Shown: positions 23,915 to 37,621 of the stretch, piece after piece
Position numbering within the stretch: the stretch's first letter is position 1
Layout of the letters: every line of letters starts with the position of its first letter
NCBI RefSeq assembly: GCF_030272615.1
Contig: NC_081409.1
Coordinates: 879,751,220-879,815,219, forward strand
Direction: 5' to 3'
DNA length: 64,000 bases
Source of the DNA: Cryptomeria japonica
Taxonomy: Eukaryota; Streptophyta; Pinopsida; Cupressales; Cupressaceae
The notes under the pieces: generated by a model
Seen by the model: only the letters and a program-made list of their open reading frames with translations
Database searches by the model: none
Told to the model about the DNA's origin: nothing
Translations under genes and position numbers: made by a program

Positions 23915-25148
23915 TTAACAACAAAAAAAATAAGTAGATTAACAACACAACACACAACAACAAGATTTTGACGTGGAAAACTCCGTTAAGGAAAACACCA
24001 TGTTGGGAGCCTACCCACAATAAGATGATACTTTGTAGTAGTATTTGAAAATATTACAATGAAGAATGCACTAGTATTCAAGCACAATGCCTAGAGTGCA
24101 CTGCTCAAAAGATAATGACTTGAAAGGCTAAAACCCTCAGGGAAGTCTCACTGACTTACAACAAGATTTGGAATACAATCTGAAAGGAATGAACTAAAAG
24201 AGTAATATCTCCAAATACCTGATGATAGTTCTAGTTAAGCACAATGTCTATTCTACAACTCCAATCTCTACTCAATCACAATACCAAAGGATGAATCACT
24301 TGTTCACACACACACACCACTCTCTGATAATGTAGACACAACCTTGATACCTAAATTACATGACAATATCACCTATTTATACAAATGATCAATCTTGATA
24401 ACAAGGTCAACTAAACCCTCAACTCACAATTATTAAATTACATTACACGATACAAAGATCAATCACCGAACTAATATAATGATATAAATGACATAACATG
24501 GTCCTAAACCAAATATCCAAATGCTCAACTCCATCAGAAATCATGTCAAGATCAGCTGCAACATGCTACACCACCAAGAGAAACCGCATAACAGGAAGAA
24601 CAACACCACTTCGACAAAATCACCAAGAACACGCATAATGATCAATGTGAATCATCAAAACAAATAGGAAATACTTAAGAAATGCCACAAAGCACATTAG
24701 AATCATCAGTAACAGTTGTACCAACACCACTTATCAAATCTTCATCGATCAACATCTAAAACTCAAGAATACTCAAACAACAACAACTGCCATGAAGAAA
24801 GATAACTTGCAGAGTACCAAAACATGAACCATTTGAGATGAAGATACACAAGAGCATCCCAAACAGTCTCCCAAAGACTCAGGTCAAGATTTGATCACAC
24901 CGGAATATACCGAAGGAAATATTGAACTCTGCAAAGCACTAATCAGAAAAACAAACTACAAAATTGGATCATATGATATGATCAATTAAGCTTCCCAGAT
25001 CAACAATGTCAATATAAAAAAATATAATGCTACTATAAATGCTCCATACACCAAACCATAATCTCAATAAACCAATTTCTAATCACGGGAGCAAGAATAT
25101 TTTGACATCAATGACAACAACATATCCTAGCAGTAGCAATGTCTAACA
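23915..25148 (-). repeat. Solo copia LTR E, truncated
   Basis: Diverged relative of the LTR of copia C (59260-60455), in the same orientation. Shared blocks include ACGTGGAAAACTC, GGGAGCCTACCCACAA and the TCTCACTGACT region. A TATAAATA-like promoter box lies at 24374-24381 on the minus strand. The right end is ...GTCTAACA at 25148. The first 100 or so bases (plus-strand left end) are missing. No internal copia sequence flanks it. Confidence 0.65.
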
Positions 25149-27374
25149 AGAGTCTCCTGAAGTGTATTAGTAACTTGTAGCCACACTTGTTGCACTAACT
25201 TCTTCTTATCCTAAAAAATCTTGTGGTTTTTTTCCAGCCACACCTACCATATAATAAAACCTAGACCAATATCTCAAGCCTCATCAAGAAAGGGAGTCTT
25301 GGTAGGGGGTCTAGAAAGACTATTCTAGCATTCAACCAAAGTACTAGCATGAACACAAGCATGCTTCCAGACACCCCACAACCAATGCCAAATTTCCTTG
25401 GTGAAAGGGCATTGAAAGAAAAGATGTGAATTGTTCTCCTCACTTTTATTGCATAAAACATATATAGAAGGCCCTTGAAACCCTCTCTTCTGAAGATTCT
25501 CCCATGTAAGACATCTATTTTGCACAATGAGCCACAAGAAAAAGTTACACTTGGGATAGGCTATCTTGTTCCAAACTTGCTTCCACTAGAGAATATTCAC
25601 CTTCTCAAAAGTGGTTATTTGCAACTCTTGATATCTTGACACCACCAAAAACTTGCCCTTTGGATTAGGGAACTCGGTAAGTATTTCGACATCATTAAGA
25701 GAGTTACACATTCTACCAGCTAATATCCTAGCAACTGCCTCCCTATCCAAAACTAATCCCCAAAGAGGCCTCTCACATGGTTCTTTCCATTTAGTCACTT
25801 CTCCTTACCCCATTCTCAATGTAACTTTAAAATCCTCAACTTTACTCCGTCCAACAACATGAAAATATTACTAAGAGGATACAAATGAGGGAATTGAAAG
25901 ACAATAGGAGGGAATCTATCCCAAGAATCAAACCAAAAAAATGCTTGAGCCCTCCTATTAAAAATCCAAAAAAGACCTTTCTTAACTAAACTCGCTCCTC
26001 TCTTCAGAGTATTCCAAATCATGGATCCACTTCCTATCAAATTGTATCAAGGTACATCATTTCCTTCCATTCCCCCAAGATACTTAACATTGATGATTTT
26101 GGCCCATCTTTGATCTTGGTTGATGCACCATCTGCACAAGAGCTTAGCAACCAGAGAATTGTCATTCAAGACTGCTTATCATGAACCAAGGCCACCATCT
26201 TTCTTAGACCTACAAACAAAATCATATTTGACCAAAATCTACTTAGATAAAAGTAAATTTTCTGTTCATAAGAATTGCTTGGAAAGAGAATCAAAATCCA
26301 AAGCACTTGTAAATAGGGAGTGATTGGACCACTGAATTTAGAAGAGTCATTCTACCAATAGTTGAGAGTCATCTATTTGTCTAATGATTAACTTTATTTC
26401 AAAAACTATCAAAAATTTCCTGCCTACTGCTTGCAGACAATCAAAAGATTGAAAGAGGAATTCTCGGGTAGACAAAAGGAAGAACCCCAATGTGAAACCT
26501 CAAAATCCTTGCAATCTTAGCTTGAATGAGAGCAGGAGTATTAAAGAAAAATATATGAGATTTCCCCTCATTAATATTTTGTCCTTATGCTTTCATATAA
26601 ATATATATAGCTTTTCTAAAATTGGTAGCTTCCTTGATTCTTGCAACCCCTATTAAGGCATTATCATCCCCAAATTGCAGATGATTGAAGAAGTGGGTAA
26701 ATCATGACCCCACTTCCAACCTTGAATCAAACAATGCCTAACTCAAGACTTGATAAATCTCCCCAATCCTTTAGGCATTATAATAAATAAATAAGGGGAG
26801 AGGGGATCACCTTACCAAATCCCTCTAGAAGCACCAAATAAGTTTGTGGGCTCACTATTAATAAGGACAACAAAAGAGGATGAAGTAATACAACTCACTA
26901 CCTAGTTGATCCACTTGCTTCCAAAACCAAAAGAAGTAAGCACTTTATGTAGGAAACTCCACTTGACCCTATCATAATCTTTAGTTGTGTCCAATTTTAT
27001 TAACATAGCCTTCTCCTTAGAGACAATCATAGAATGCATAGCTTCAACAACTATCATAACCCCATCCAGAATTCATCTCCTTGCAACAAAACCCCCTTTC
27101 TCCTCAGAGATTAATTTATTTAGCCATGGCTTAAGCCTTTCTACAATCAATTGTCTGATTATAAATTATAAGTTGCATTGCACAAGGCAATAGGTCCAAA
27201 GGAATCAAGATAATTGGACATCAGTTTTTGGAATAAGTGCAAGTATTGTAGCATTCAAGGCCTTAAGAATCTTCTTGTTACTAAAGGAATCTTGCACTAG
27301 CTCAAAGAGATCCATCTTAATTATTTCCCAAAGTTTTAAAAAAAATTCAATAGGGTAACTATTCGGCCCCAAAG
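25149..27374 (-). pseudogene. LINE RT core and zf-RVT (broken)
   Basis: RT resumes at about 27374 with LGPNSYPIEFFLKLWEIIK and continues to LKALNATILALIPK, the standard plant L1 motif. Further on, ASRGI and GDPLS flank a stop that replaces the usual Gln of the QGDPLSP block (about 26800-26830). The catalytic box is FGDD at 26663-26674, preceded by HLQ. The downstream zone holds RRAQAFFWFDSWDRFPP (25816-26040) and the zf-RVT domain, CLTWENLQKRGFQG then HLFFQCPFTKEIW (25325-25537). In active elements this protein performs target-primed reverse transcription; here it is dead. Confidence 0.8.
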
Positions 27375-29065
27375 AACGAAACTTAATCATGAAGGCGATG
27401 GGTGGGAGAGGTGGTTGCGACAGGCATGTAGGGGTTAGGGTTTCCTTAGGGGTTGAGGAAGCCAAATCAGAGGATGATGAAGATGATGGGCATCCCCCTG
27501 TGTTGGCAATGTTTTGTTTTTCCATTTTGACTTGTTTGGTGGTTGTTGTGGTTTGCAGTGGTCATCTTTGTCATCTCAGTAGCATTATGACCTGCCTTGC
27601 CTCTGCTTTGAGCTCTTACCTATGGCGGGATGCAACTTTGGTGGTGTGAGTGGGGCTTGTGCCTTTTTTTCCTATTTTAAGGTCGAGGGTTTTTCTTGCC
27701 TTGTGCCAGGATGCGGTGGCTTTTGTTCCCCTTTCTTCCTTCCCTTGCCCATCCCTGTAGTCTTTGGCAGATGCAGGTGGTTTGTGCTCGGAGCTTTGTG
27801 TGAGGGGCTCATTGATGTTCCTATGTTTGCACTTTTTGGCCGAATCTCTATTGGAGTTTGGAGCCCTGTTGGTGTCTCTAGAGTCCCCCTTGATGTTTTG
27901 GGGCCTTCATTTTGTTGTTTTGACTGGCCTTGATGCGTTCGAGGATTTTTCCTTTCCTAGTGGGGATTTATCACTATGATGGATTAGGTGTTTTTCTTGC
28001 AGATCTTGATGGAGAGGGCCTGGTGGTGGTGTCATTCACTCTTCCCCCCCCCCCCATTTCCTTTCATCTTAAGGTAGATGGCTTTCTTTTTGGGGTTGCT
28101 TATTGGGTTGAAGGTTTTGTTGAGGGAGACCTCTTGGGTCTATATCTTGTTGTCTCTTTTCTCCTGAGGATCTTTGTGACTTTGTGCACTAGTTTTGGGT
28201 TCTTACATTCTTCTGCTCCTATAGAGATGGGGTCGTGGGTGGAGGCTTTCTTGTTGTTGTTTTGTAGGCCTGTGACTCTTCAGCACTGTAAGGTTTTAGG
28301 AGCATTGTTGAAACCCAACTCTCTTCTGCTCCTGGTTTCTCTACTATATCTTCGGTCTTCTTTGGTTTGGCCTATTGATGTGGTCCCTTCTTCTATTGGG
28401 GTGGAGAGGGTTTGTTCTGAAGTCGATCTTCCTTCTTTTTGAGGTCAAGGTTGGTGCAACAGGTTTCTTCAGGAGTGAGGTTTTTGTTCTGCTCTTTATG
28501 TTTTTATTGTGTTATATTGTCTGACTGGTCATTGGTAGTTTTCAAGGGCCCAACATAGACTGTGGTTGTTTTGGTTAAGGCCTAGGATATCTTTTAGCTA
28601 CTCAAAGATTAAATATCTCAGGTTAAGGGGGTTGGGATTATCCCAGATATTTGGCTGAGGGTGCCTGTTAAACCCTTGTTCTTTGTGAAGGTTAGGGGAG
28701 CATTTCAAAACCCTATGTTCCTTGTGAAGGTTATGGGAGCCTTTCAAAACCCTATGTGTCTAGATTGTTATTATATAAATATCTATTGTAATCTAGTGTC
28801 TTTGAAAGTTATGGGTGTTTGGAAACACCTATGGTATTTGTTGAAGGTTAAGGGAGCCTTTGTAAAACCCTTGGGCATGTGATGACCATTGTCCTTTTCT
28901 ATAATGGTTGTGGTTGGGTTGTTGTTTTATTCACGATTATTCCTCTTAGTAGTGTTGTATTGTGGGTTCCAGATCTTGGTAAAATCTAAGGGTTTCGGGT
29001 CCCTTTAAAACCTATTGTATGGGGTTTTAGGTCCCCTCAAAACTTTCTTTTGCCTTAATAAAAAA
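27375..29065 (+). mobile_element. Non-LTR retroposon inserted in the LINE
   Basis: A sense-strand insert that splits the LINE RT at the ALGPDG motif. It ends in TTAATAAAAAA, a short poly(A). The flanks carry a diverged target duplication: CTATTCGGCCCCAAAG (27359-27374) and TCATTTGGCCTAAAG (29066-29080). The insert is GT-rich. Overlapping open frames between 27389 and 28442 lie in different frames and match nothing I know. Its 3' third (GGGTTTCGGGTCCC, AAAACC blocks) resembles plant LINE 3' tails, so it is probably a 5'-truncated LINE or a dependent short element. Confidence 0.6.
28678..28755 (+). repeat. Two 39-bp tandem units in the retroposon tail
   Basis: Units 28678-28716 and 28717-28755 differ at three positions; both end in CAAAACCCTAT. 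A weaker third copy lies at about 28837-28880. Confidence 0.8.
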
Positions 29066-29896
29066 TCATTTGGCCTAAAGCTTTACTATTTAATATTCCA
29101 ATCACCATTGCTTCAATCTCAAATAAAGCTATAGGTTTAATAAGAGTTTCATTCATCTCATTGCTAACTTTGGAAGGAATGCAATCAAGAATAAGCCCTT
29201 CTTCCATATTAGTAGAAATAAAATATGCAATAAACAAATTCACAAAGAATTAGATGACTTCTTGAGAAATCTCCCTATGGGAGGACAAAAGAGTCCCCTG
29301 GTAAGAAATGACAAAAGTAATAGTACTCCCATATCTTCTATCCGTAACTGTATTATGAATAAAAAAATATTTCTATAACCTTCCTAAAGCCAATCAATGT
29401 GACCCTTTTCTTTCCAATAAATATCCTCCCTGAGCTCCCCTTCTTCCAATTCCTTCAATGCGACTATATAAAACATCAGATAAACCTAGATCCCTAATTT
29501 GGTGGGTAATGGCTTATTTTTTTATGACATACACAAAAACATCACCATAAAGTAGCCATCGATAGCCAACATCACCTCCATTTCCTTTAGATTCCATGTG
29601 TGATGAATCCATGACTCCAAAAAGGGTAAGACACTCTTATCCCCATAAAATTGCATATCAAATAATGATTAGAAAGATAATCGATATCCCCCTCCACTAA
29701 ATTAGGCTTAGTGACTAGAATAGGCATGTTATCACTCTTTGCAAGGTAAGAATTCACCCTCAAAGATCTAAAACCCCCAATTTGGGAAGGATTTTCTTAC
29801 ATAACTAAACCAATAGCATGTAAAATTGGATTCTCATGCATGATCAGTGATGAACCACTTATGGTCACAACACCCTTGTAATACATACTCATCCTT
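29066..29896 (-). pseudogene. LINE endonuclease end and RT start (broken)
   Basis: The 29055-29243 frame reads IPSKVSNEMNETLIKPI and FEIEAMVIGILNSKALG, the conserved lead-in to the PDG motif of plant L1 RT, and stops where the retroposon entered. Further right the minus strand keeps decayed coding sequence whose order fits the end of the endonuclease and the linker to RT, with stops in every frame. I could not recognise individual endonuclease residues with confidence. Confidence 0.6.
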
Positions 29897-30782
29897 CTAG
29901 AGATGAAGAGATAATATGTATATAGGGAGATGGATTTGTAGATAGAGGGAGGCATGTATAGAGATAGAGGGGGGTGGTAGAAGATTGAGGTAGAGATGAA
30001 GAGGGAGAGAAATAAATAGATAAATAGAGAGGGTTAGAGATTGAGATAAATATAGACATAGGGAGATAGAGAGGGTGAGATAAAGAGATATAGAGGAAGA
30101 GGGAGAGGTAGATATATAGTTAGATATTCTATGATGAGATAGAGTGATAAGGAGATCAAGACACAAGGAGATAGAGAGGGGGGAAAGAGAGGTAAAGAGA
30201 CAAATAGAGAGACAAACAAATAGAATGGGGAGGGGTAGATGGAGAGGGAGATAGAGATAAGGAAGGAAAACTAGGGAGTGATCATGCATATGTGTGAGTG
30301 AGATAGATATAGAGATAGTGATAGGGAGGAAGAAATAGGGAGTGTGTGTGCAAGAGTGTGTGAGAGAGATATGAAGATAGGGGTAGGGATCCAAAGATGA
30401 TTGAAACACAAATTTAAAATTAGGAAAGGCAGAGAGAGGGAGAGATATGTAGGTAGAGAGAGATGGAGACATAATGCGATAGAGATAGAAGGAGACATGA
30501 ACGAATAAATATGGAGGTATATAGCTAGGGAGGAAAGAGATATAGATGTATAGGACGAGGAAGAGGAGAGAGAGAACAAGAGAAATAGTGGGGGATAGAG
30601 AGGAGAGATAAAAAGGGAGAGGGAGAGATAAATGGGATGATAAAGAGAGAGATATATCAGAGGAGAAAATGAGAGAGGCAAAGAGATAGGCAAGGGATAG
30701 AAAGGGAGAGAAGAAGGGAGATGTGGGGAGAGATAAAGAGATAAAAGGAGACTGATTAGTAGAAGAGGGAGATAGAAGAGGT

Positions 30783-30823
<41 letters not shown>
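29897..30823. repeat. Purine-rich tract with GA microsatellite
   Basis: About 930 bp in which the plus strand is dominated by GAGA, GATA and GGGAGA words. It ends in an uninterrupted (GA)n of about 19 units at 30785-30823. Long minus-strand open frames over it (Ser/Leu/Ile/Tyr-rich) are composition artefacts. It could adopt triplex-type structure. Confidence 0.9.
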
Positions 30824-30826
<3 letters not shown>

Positions 30827-33800
30827 CCATAAAATGCCTATGAATTTAGGTTTGTAGTTACAAGATTTATACTTTAAAAATTAGCTTGAATTATAGACAT
30901 GTAGTGCTTGAGGGATATATAGATAAAGAGGGAGAGCAGAGATGGGAAGATAGAGATAGAGGGGGCAAGAATGAGAGATAAAGGAGGTGCATTAACAATT
31001 AAAAATCTAAACAAAAAATGAAATGCAAAAAAGAGCCTAAGTAAGTCCAACAATTGAAGAATGAATTTATCCAAATTGTTATTAAAATAAAGTGTACACA
31101 ATTGGAGAGTGGATTGTCTAAATAATTCAACAATTATCAATTATAGTTTTAGAATAAATTAAGGAATAAAGTTAAATATACAATCAACCTTTTCTTTTTT
31201 TGTTTTAATTTTTGAATGCAAATCATCTCTTCTAAAATATATATGTATGTCTTTTGGAGGTTACTTTCTCCCATAATTATTTATATTTATTCATTTTTTC
31301 ATATTTTGTTGTGTGGTTGTGAAGTAAATGTGTGGTAGTTGGATACATTTTTTAGTTTTCTATATCTGACAATGTATTTACTGTTATCGAATCCAAATCA
31401 ACTGAACTATATGATTTAATACAAAAATGAATTAATATTCTATTAATTTATTTTATATATTTGCTTTCATTCAAATACATTAAATAAATCATCATTTATT
31501 AGAAAAGTGCATTGGACATTAGTAATATCTATTATATGGCTTTAAAATTATTCTATTTAATATTAAATATTGTAAAAATTTGCTTGAATTTAAAAAAAAA
31601 ATTGTCCTAGAAGAAATATTAAAATTAGTGATAAAAGTAATAAAAAAGACAAAAATTCATACTATTGGATTTCTACCAAATTAATGTCCAGATTCCAAAC
31701 TCTCAAAATTGGATTCCTAATTTTAATTCTTTGGATTGCTACCCTTATCTAGTGAAGTATTTGTCTAGAGAATGTCTCTGAAAAATTAGAGATATTATTA
31801 ATAGATAAGAAGAAGTTAAAATAAAATAAAATAAATAAATTCTATATGCTAAAATTTAGATTGGAGCCTTTACTTGTTCACTTTGAATGGTAAGTTGCAA
31901 CAATCAGTGGATGTTGAGACACAACTCTTTTTCCTGTACCTTCTCTAAAAGTCACAATCATATGAAAATCAACCATCCATAGACGACATCTCTAAAAACA
32001 AAACTTCATCAAGGTAAACATTATGATTTCAAGCATTACATTTCAGATTCAGTCTTTCCCTTAAAAGAAAAGTATTTCATTACATTTATTAATTCAATTT
32101 CATGGTTAATTTCAAAACTAAGGTTTTACCTAAGGTAAATCCCTATTCCCAACATATTTCTCTTTTTTCTCTGTGTGCAGCTGTACTTGAGAAATCTAAC
32201 AAAGTTCACAAAATTGAATAGGTTTAGCTTTCGATGGTGGAAAATTTGGAAGACCATGAAAAATTGATACTACTTGGTCTCAAAAAAAATTAGGCTAAAC
32301 TTTTGGGAATAGGTCTGAAACATTCAAATAAGAAAGAGGGTAAACCAATCATAACCAATTGAATCCAATCAAAATCTCTAACCTTACTCCATTGAGGTTA
32401 AGCCTAGATCTATTAGATTCAACCCTCTTTCAATATTGTGGTATTAATTAGACTAATTAATAGTTTTATTAATTGAAATCTAATTCCTAATTTTACCACT
32501 AAAGAATTTCTTTATGTTTTCAGCTAAAGAAGGGCTCCAAAAAAGATGCAAATGCAAAGTACAATAAACATGTGGAAGAGATTAAACCTCAATTGTTTAC
32601 AACTCCGTGAAAGTGATATTGACTGTTCTAGACAATTCCAAAGGCTATTCATATTTAGAAGATGATTTGTGCACTAGTATTATTATTTCTAGTGGTTGAC
32701 AAAAGTCTATCTTCTTGAATGTTGAGAAGATAAAGGTTTTGGTCTTCTATGTCTCTTTAGGATTGTTACTGCAATTTTTACTTTATGGCTTTGATGTTTT
32801 GATTAGGAATTCTTATCTCATTTCATATTGCATATGTGCTGTTTCCGGATTTCATATTATTAAAGTGTTGTTTCCCTTAGAACTATTCGTCATATTATTG
32901 TTCATTATTCTACTCATACAGTTGTCCTTCAAATTAAAAAAAGAAACAGAAAAGCCACTAAACAAAAATAAATAAATTACGTGGATATCACTTTTACTTT
33001 TCTTTCTCTTTCATTCATTAATCACCTCTGAATTTTTTTTTTATTTTTGTTATTTTTGATATCTAGGTACATTATCTTTCAGAATCGCTAGAACTCATTC
33101 ATATATCGTTCATCACGTGGGAGGCATTGCTATGTTTCATTTGTGTTTAATTCATACTTCTTTGCCCCACTTGGTAGGGCCATATTAAATGACAATTACA
33201 AGAATCCATCAAGAGCTTTCGATGATACAACCAGATGAACAGTTAAAATAGAGGGTACAGGCTTGTCGTTTGAAGCAACATTTCTACTGGCCCCTCTCCA
33301 GTGTACCTATACTGCAGTTCTCACAGAGCTGAAAAAGAAAAGGCGTTCCACAAAAAGTTGAGCACATTTGACAAGGTGAAAGGTACAGATTCAATCCATA
33401 GGGTTAAAATTCACTTAAGGAGGCTCAAATAACCAACATAGGAAACGGGTGTATAGAAGACTAGTTGAAGCTTATTATGAATGATGGTGCCATATTTACT
33501 GCACAGATGATGGACCATTATATTTGCTTTGCGCGTATTTACTCCACCCAGCTTTATTTTGGCTGACCATAAGAAAAATCCTTAGTACGATATCACCATA
33601 TCCATTACATATCCTGCCATGACAGCCAAATTTCTATTGAATTTTAGTTGAAGTAAAACAAATCGGAGGGCACACTTTCACTATCGTCCACTCGATTACC
33701 TGCATTGACAGGCATTGACAGCCATTCACAGCCATTTTAAAATGGTAGTTGGGTCACATTTCGATTTCTGAACCATTTTAAAATATATTCAACAATGATA

Positions 33801-36800
33801 TTTTTTTTATGGAGGTTCAGACTTGCGAGCACGACAGCACGAGCCAACCTCTTCGGCTAAGAGTCAAGGACTGAGGGGCATCCATTCTGCCAAATTTCAC
33901 GATCTCAGCCTTATCCCTTACGATGTCTGAGCCTTGCACTCAGCAAGACTTGATCCTGGTGGGCTCATTTGGAGCTATTCAACTTCACTAGTAGACGAAG
34001 GGCCCATTGATAGCAATGATATTTTGGATATTAATTATAAGAAATATACGTTTAATATTTTTCTTTTAAAATATATATCTAGTTGTTTCATACTATCATG
34101 CAAAAAGTTAGATTAGAAATATAATATTTTTACAAACTAAAAGAAGTTATAGAATTATTAATTCAAGTTATTTTTTTTTATTCATAGATTTAACATGATT
34201 TAATTTTTAATTCAATATTTAAATCAAATCACATTTATTGTCATAATGGTGAAATGTTCATACGAATGGAAATTCTCATACAGTTTAAGGTTTATTTGAT
34301 GAAATGGCTTAATGCGACTATATATTGACTATCAATGCAATCATGTGAAGTTGGGCTCATTCCACCATCTATAAGGAAATTTTTGGATCAATTGGTTTAA
34401 TATAAGTTCATTTGTTTTGATGTATACATATTTGATTTGATCAACCTAGATTAAGCTTAAGAACATTTTTTCTTTGTAACTATCTTACTAAAATGGATCC
34501 TTACTATGGACATACATGGAGAAATGCGAAAAACTTAAATCAAATTTTATGGAAGGGACCCAATAATCTTTATATCAAAATATATGAATTTTTAATATTA
34601 ATTCAACTCACTTTATATTATTAAAATTATAATTTATGATAGAATAATAACTTTTATGTGCCAATATAAGTGGCAAACTAAAATCTTCTACTTCGTAAGA
34701 TTACCTTACTAAAATTTACACACTAATCAAAAGCATAGTCTTTAGGGGATGTGAAAGACATTTTATTAATAATTATAATCACAATGATGTTTCATATGAA
34801 TTTACATACAAGACAACAATAATTGTGTATTTTCACTTTGCATGATTATAGATATTGGTTCCTTATACCAAATTGTTACTTATTATCAATATATGAAACA
34901 AAGGTGCCCCACATGAAAGATTTCTTTTTTGGTAACCCCAAATACAACCTTAATATTATGACCTTCCAATACAATAACAACCTCACTAACACTATCATCC
35001 CAAATATTAAACACAATGTGGTTTATGTTACTATAAGAGACACAAAATCCCAATGATTAAGATGTGACCTTATTGGAAGGATTAGAGGTGGAGTTACTCT
35101 ACATATATCTTTAGCAAGCTTCACCGAATGTTTCCACACATATAAGTTATGCTTTCACTTTTTATGTAAAATGCATCTCACACAAACAAAGTGGTCACAT
35201 CAAACTTTGTTAATCTTCCCTTGGTATTTTTATAGTGATTCAAGATGCAATGTATTTTTGTTGATTTTTGCCATGCCTTCAACCCATTGATTATAATATG
35301 TGATACGTTTGATCAAACTACGAAATTTTACTAGACTAGAAATATTGCAGCAATAGAACTCAAACACTCAACCAATCATTAAACAATCAAATTCATACGC
35401 CGACCTGAACAAATATAAACAATTATTTCAACATTACTCTGGTGAACAATGATAATCTGTTACATTCAATTTATTCTCAAAATTTATTCCTCTTTTATTT
35501 CTTTCTATGTTTTGATTCTTACTCCATCAATCCCTTACTATATACACAAACGTTTTCCTCTGTCTTCACACAGGTGCATGTATTTCCTTTGCTTCACCTT
35601 AACCTTTCCTCTCTCTCGTCACACACCTTTTCCCCAAACTTTTCTTCCCTTATGTTGTAGCTCCTTACTTTCTTATGCAGCCACTACTACCTTTTCCATG
35701 TTGCACCTCTGCCAAAAATTTCTTCCTTTTTCCAAAAACATTTATTTCTTCAGTATCTCTCCTTCCCGATACGGCTCCTCCTATTTTACACCTCACCTCA
35801 TGCAGACTTTGGTATTCCTCTGTCCCTTTTGTGTAGGTCTCTACTCTTTCTCACGCACACCTAAGTCTTTCTTCAACTGCTTTTCTGTTCACTAACTGAT
35901 TTCTTGCATAGCAAATTATTTTTTCTCAACCCTTCACTTCCACGCACCATGAAACTAGTTTCTCATCCTCTTCCATGAAGCCAACAGTTGCATTCCTATT
36001 TGGCGTTGAGGTTCCTCTAGTTTCTTTGGCGTTATGTCTCCTTACACATAGATTGGCATTTTTTCTCTTATGCAGCCCAATATCTTTTCTTAGTTTTCGT
36101 TTTTCTCATTTCTTCCTATTCATAGGCTGCAAATCACTTGAACACCAAGATTTTGATTAAACTGAAAATAATTGTGTTATTGTCAAGGTGCCTTTGAATC
36201 TTAGTTCTTCTTAAGGTCATTCCTCCCCAAAGGTATTGTTGAGGGCACAACCATTCTACTCATGATAGTTGGGAGGCTCGTTCTCAAGCTTCCCATCCCT
36301 CTTTTTAATAGAGACCATGCTTAGCAGGGATGGTTACAGCCTGGACGTTATCGCTTTCCTTCACAATTATCTTCTATTGATAGAAATATAGGTTAGCCCA
36401 ACTCTAACAAGGTTTTCAATTGGCACCTGCTATTTCCTCTGCTCAAGCGACTGTGGATGAAACTCTAGAGCAAAATGATATTGATTTATTGGATTTGTCC
36501 ATTGTGGCTTCAATGTGTAACATTATTTTATTATACATTATTCATTAGAAGGAAAAAAAAATGATTTAATTTAATTTTCATAAATTTTAGACAAGATAAA
36601 ATTTCAAATTTATGATGTTTAAGCTTTAGTTTTGAGTTTTTTAATTGTTTATAATAAAAATGATTTTACTAATTGATTTATCTCTTTAAATGATTTACTA
36701 ATTTTTATCTTATACACAACATTTTTTAAAGATAAAATTCCAATAATTGTTAAAGTTGACCAGTCACATAAATCTTTTCACACAATAGTAGTTGTAATTA

Positions 36801-37621
36801 AAGTTCACAGAATAAAAGATCTAATGGGGTTGTTACAAACCCAGCCCCACCAAACTTATAAACCAACAAAAAAATAAAATTAAGAGAATCAGAACACAAA
36901 AGAAAACTATCAACCTAAACCATCATGATAAATTGAAAGAAGTTGTGAAAAAAGGACTGAAGAATGATATCCCTAATCCATAACATTCTAGCTATGGTCA
37001 ACATTAGAAGCCTATTCAACCAAACAATCACCAACAACATTTCACTATCAAGCATCATGGGTAAAAGAAAGATCTAAAATTTCTTTATGGGTGGAGAATT
37101 TGTTCTACATATAGTACTACCTTCAAAAAGATTGAAAAAGTTTCCCATCTTGCAAATAACATTTTTCCAACCCAACTCACCAACTAATCTCCATAACAAA
37201 AATTTTTGAATTATGAAAAAAAATTCTCTTTAAACATACTTTTGATGTAAAATAATATATAGCATGACCATTGAAAGTATCGGTCCAATTAGTTGTTTAT
37301 ACGGTGTATAATAGTTATTGTTTTCATTGACGAAAAACAGGAGAGGATACATGTCCATAAACTACTCTTCATTTCAGACACAGCAGTATACACCATTCAA
37401 AAGATAAAAGAGCCTGATGTAATGACTAGGAAACATCTTTGTAGATAATGGTAGAGTCCATACTCAATTTCATGCAACAGGAAGAAATTCTTATTGGGCC
37501 TATTACGTCCATATAAGAATCTTCACTATGCTAGAATTTATTATGTAATACATGGAAGAATACCACATGCATTACGGTATAAAACAAAACTGAAAGCTTC
37601 TTACGGTTGATTCTCTCTCTC
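30824..37621. other. AT-rich intergenic region, no confident gene
   Basis: About 6.8 kb lies between the purine tract and the DUF247 gene. Things seen: an exon-like stretch after TTTTCAG near 32524 (LKKGSKKDANAKYNKHVEE) that soon stops; an 86-codon hydrophobic frame at 32715-32975 of unknown nature; a coding-looking scrap at about 33170-33370; a GC-richer patch at 33810-33960; and a pyrimidine-rich stretch at 35490-36130 whose frames are compositional. None supports a product. No tRNA or rRNA was seen. Confidence 0.5.

Larger units (their letters stand above)
25149..29896 (-). mobile_element. L1-type LINE remnant
   Basis: Minus-strand non-LTR retrotransposon. From right to left it has an endonuclease-side region (29896-29250), the RT start, an unrelated insert (27375-29065), the rest of RT with the catalytic box, and the C-terminal zf-RVT domain ending near 25200. 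All pieces carry stops and shifts. Its 5' end meets the purine tract at 29897 and its 3' end meets solo LTR E. Confidence 0.8.

Noticed and set aside
27389-28442. Three overlapping plus-strand frames that could be read as one gene
   Set aside because: They lie in different frames, are low-complexity Val/Phe/Leu-rich, and fall inside a retroposon insert with no recognisable motif.
29897-30693. Long minus-strand open frames (191 and 140 codons)
   Set aside because: They are translations of the purine tract; Ser/Leu/Ile/Tyr repeats without domain structure.
32715-32975. 86-codon hydrophobic frame
   Set aside because: AT-rich region, Leu/Phe-rich composition, no family recognised and no support from neighbours.
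33810-33960. Possible tRNA-derived SINE or RNA gene
   Set aside because: GC-richer patch, but I could not place A and B boxes or a cloverleaf.
35442-36160. Plus-strand frames of 148, 72 and 61 codons
   Set aside because: Pyrimidine-rich composition gives long frames by chance; no domain, no conserved start.
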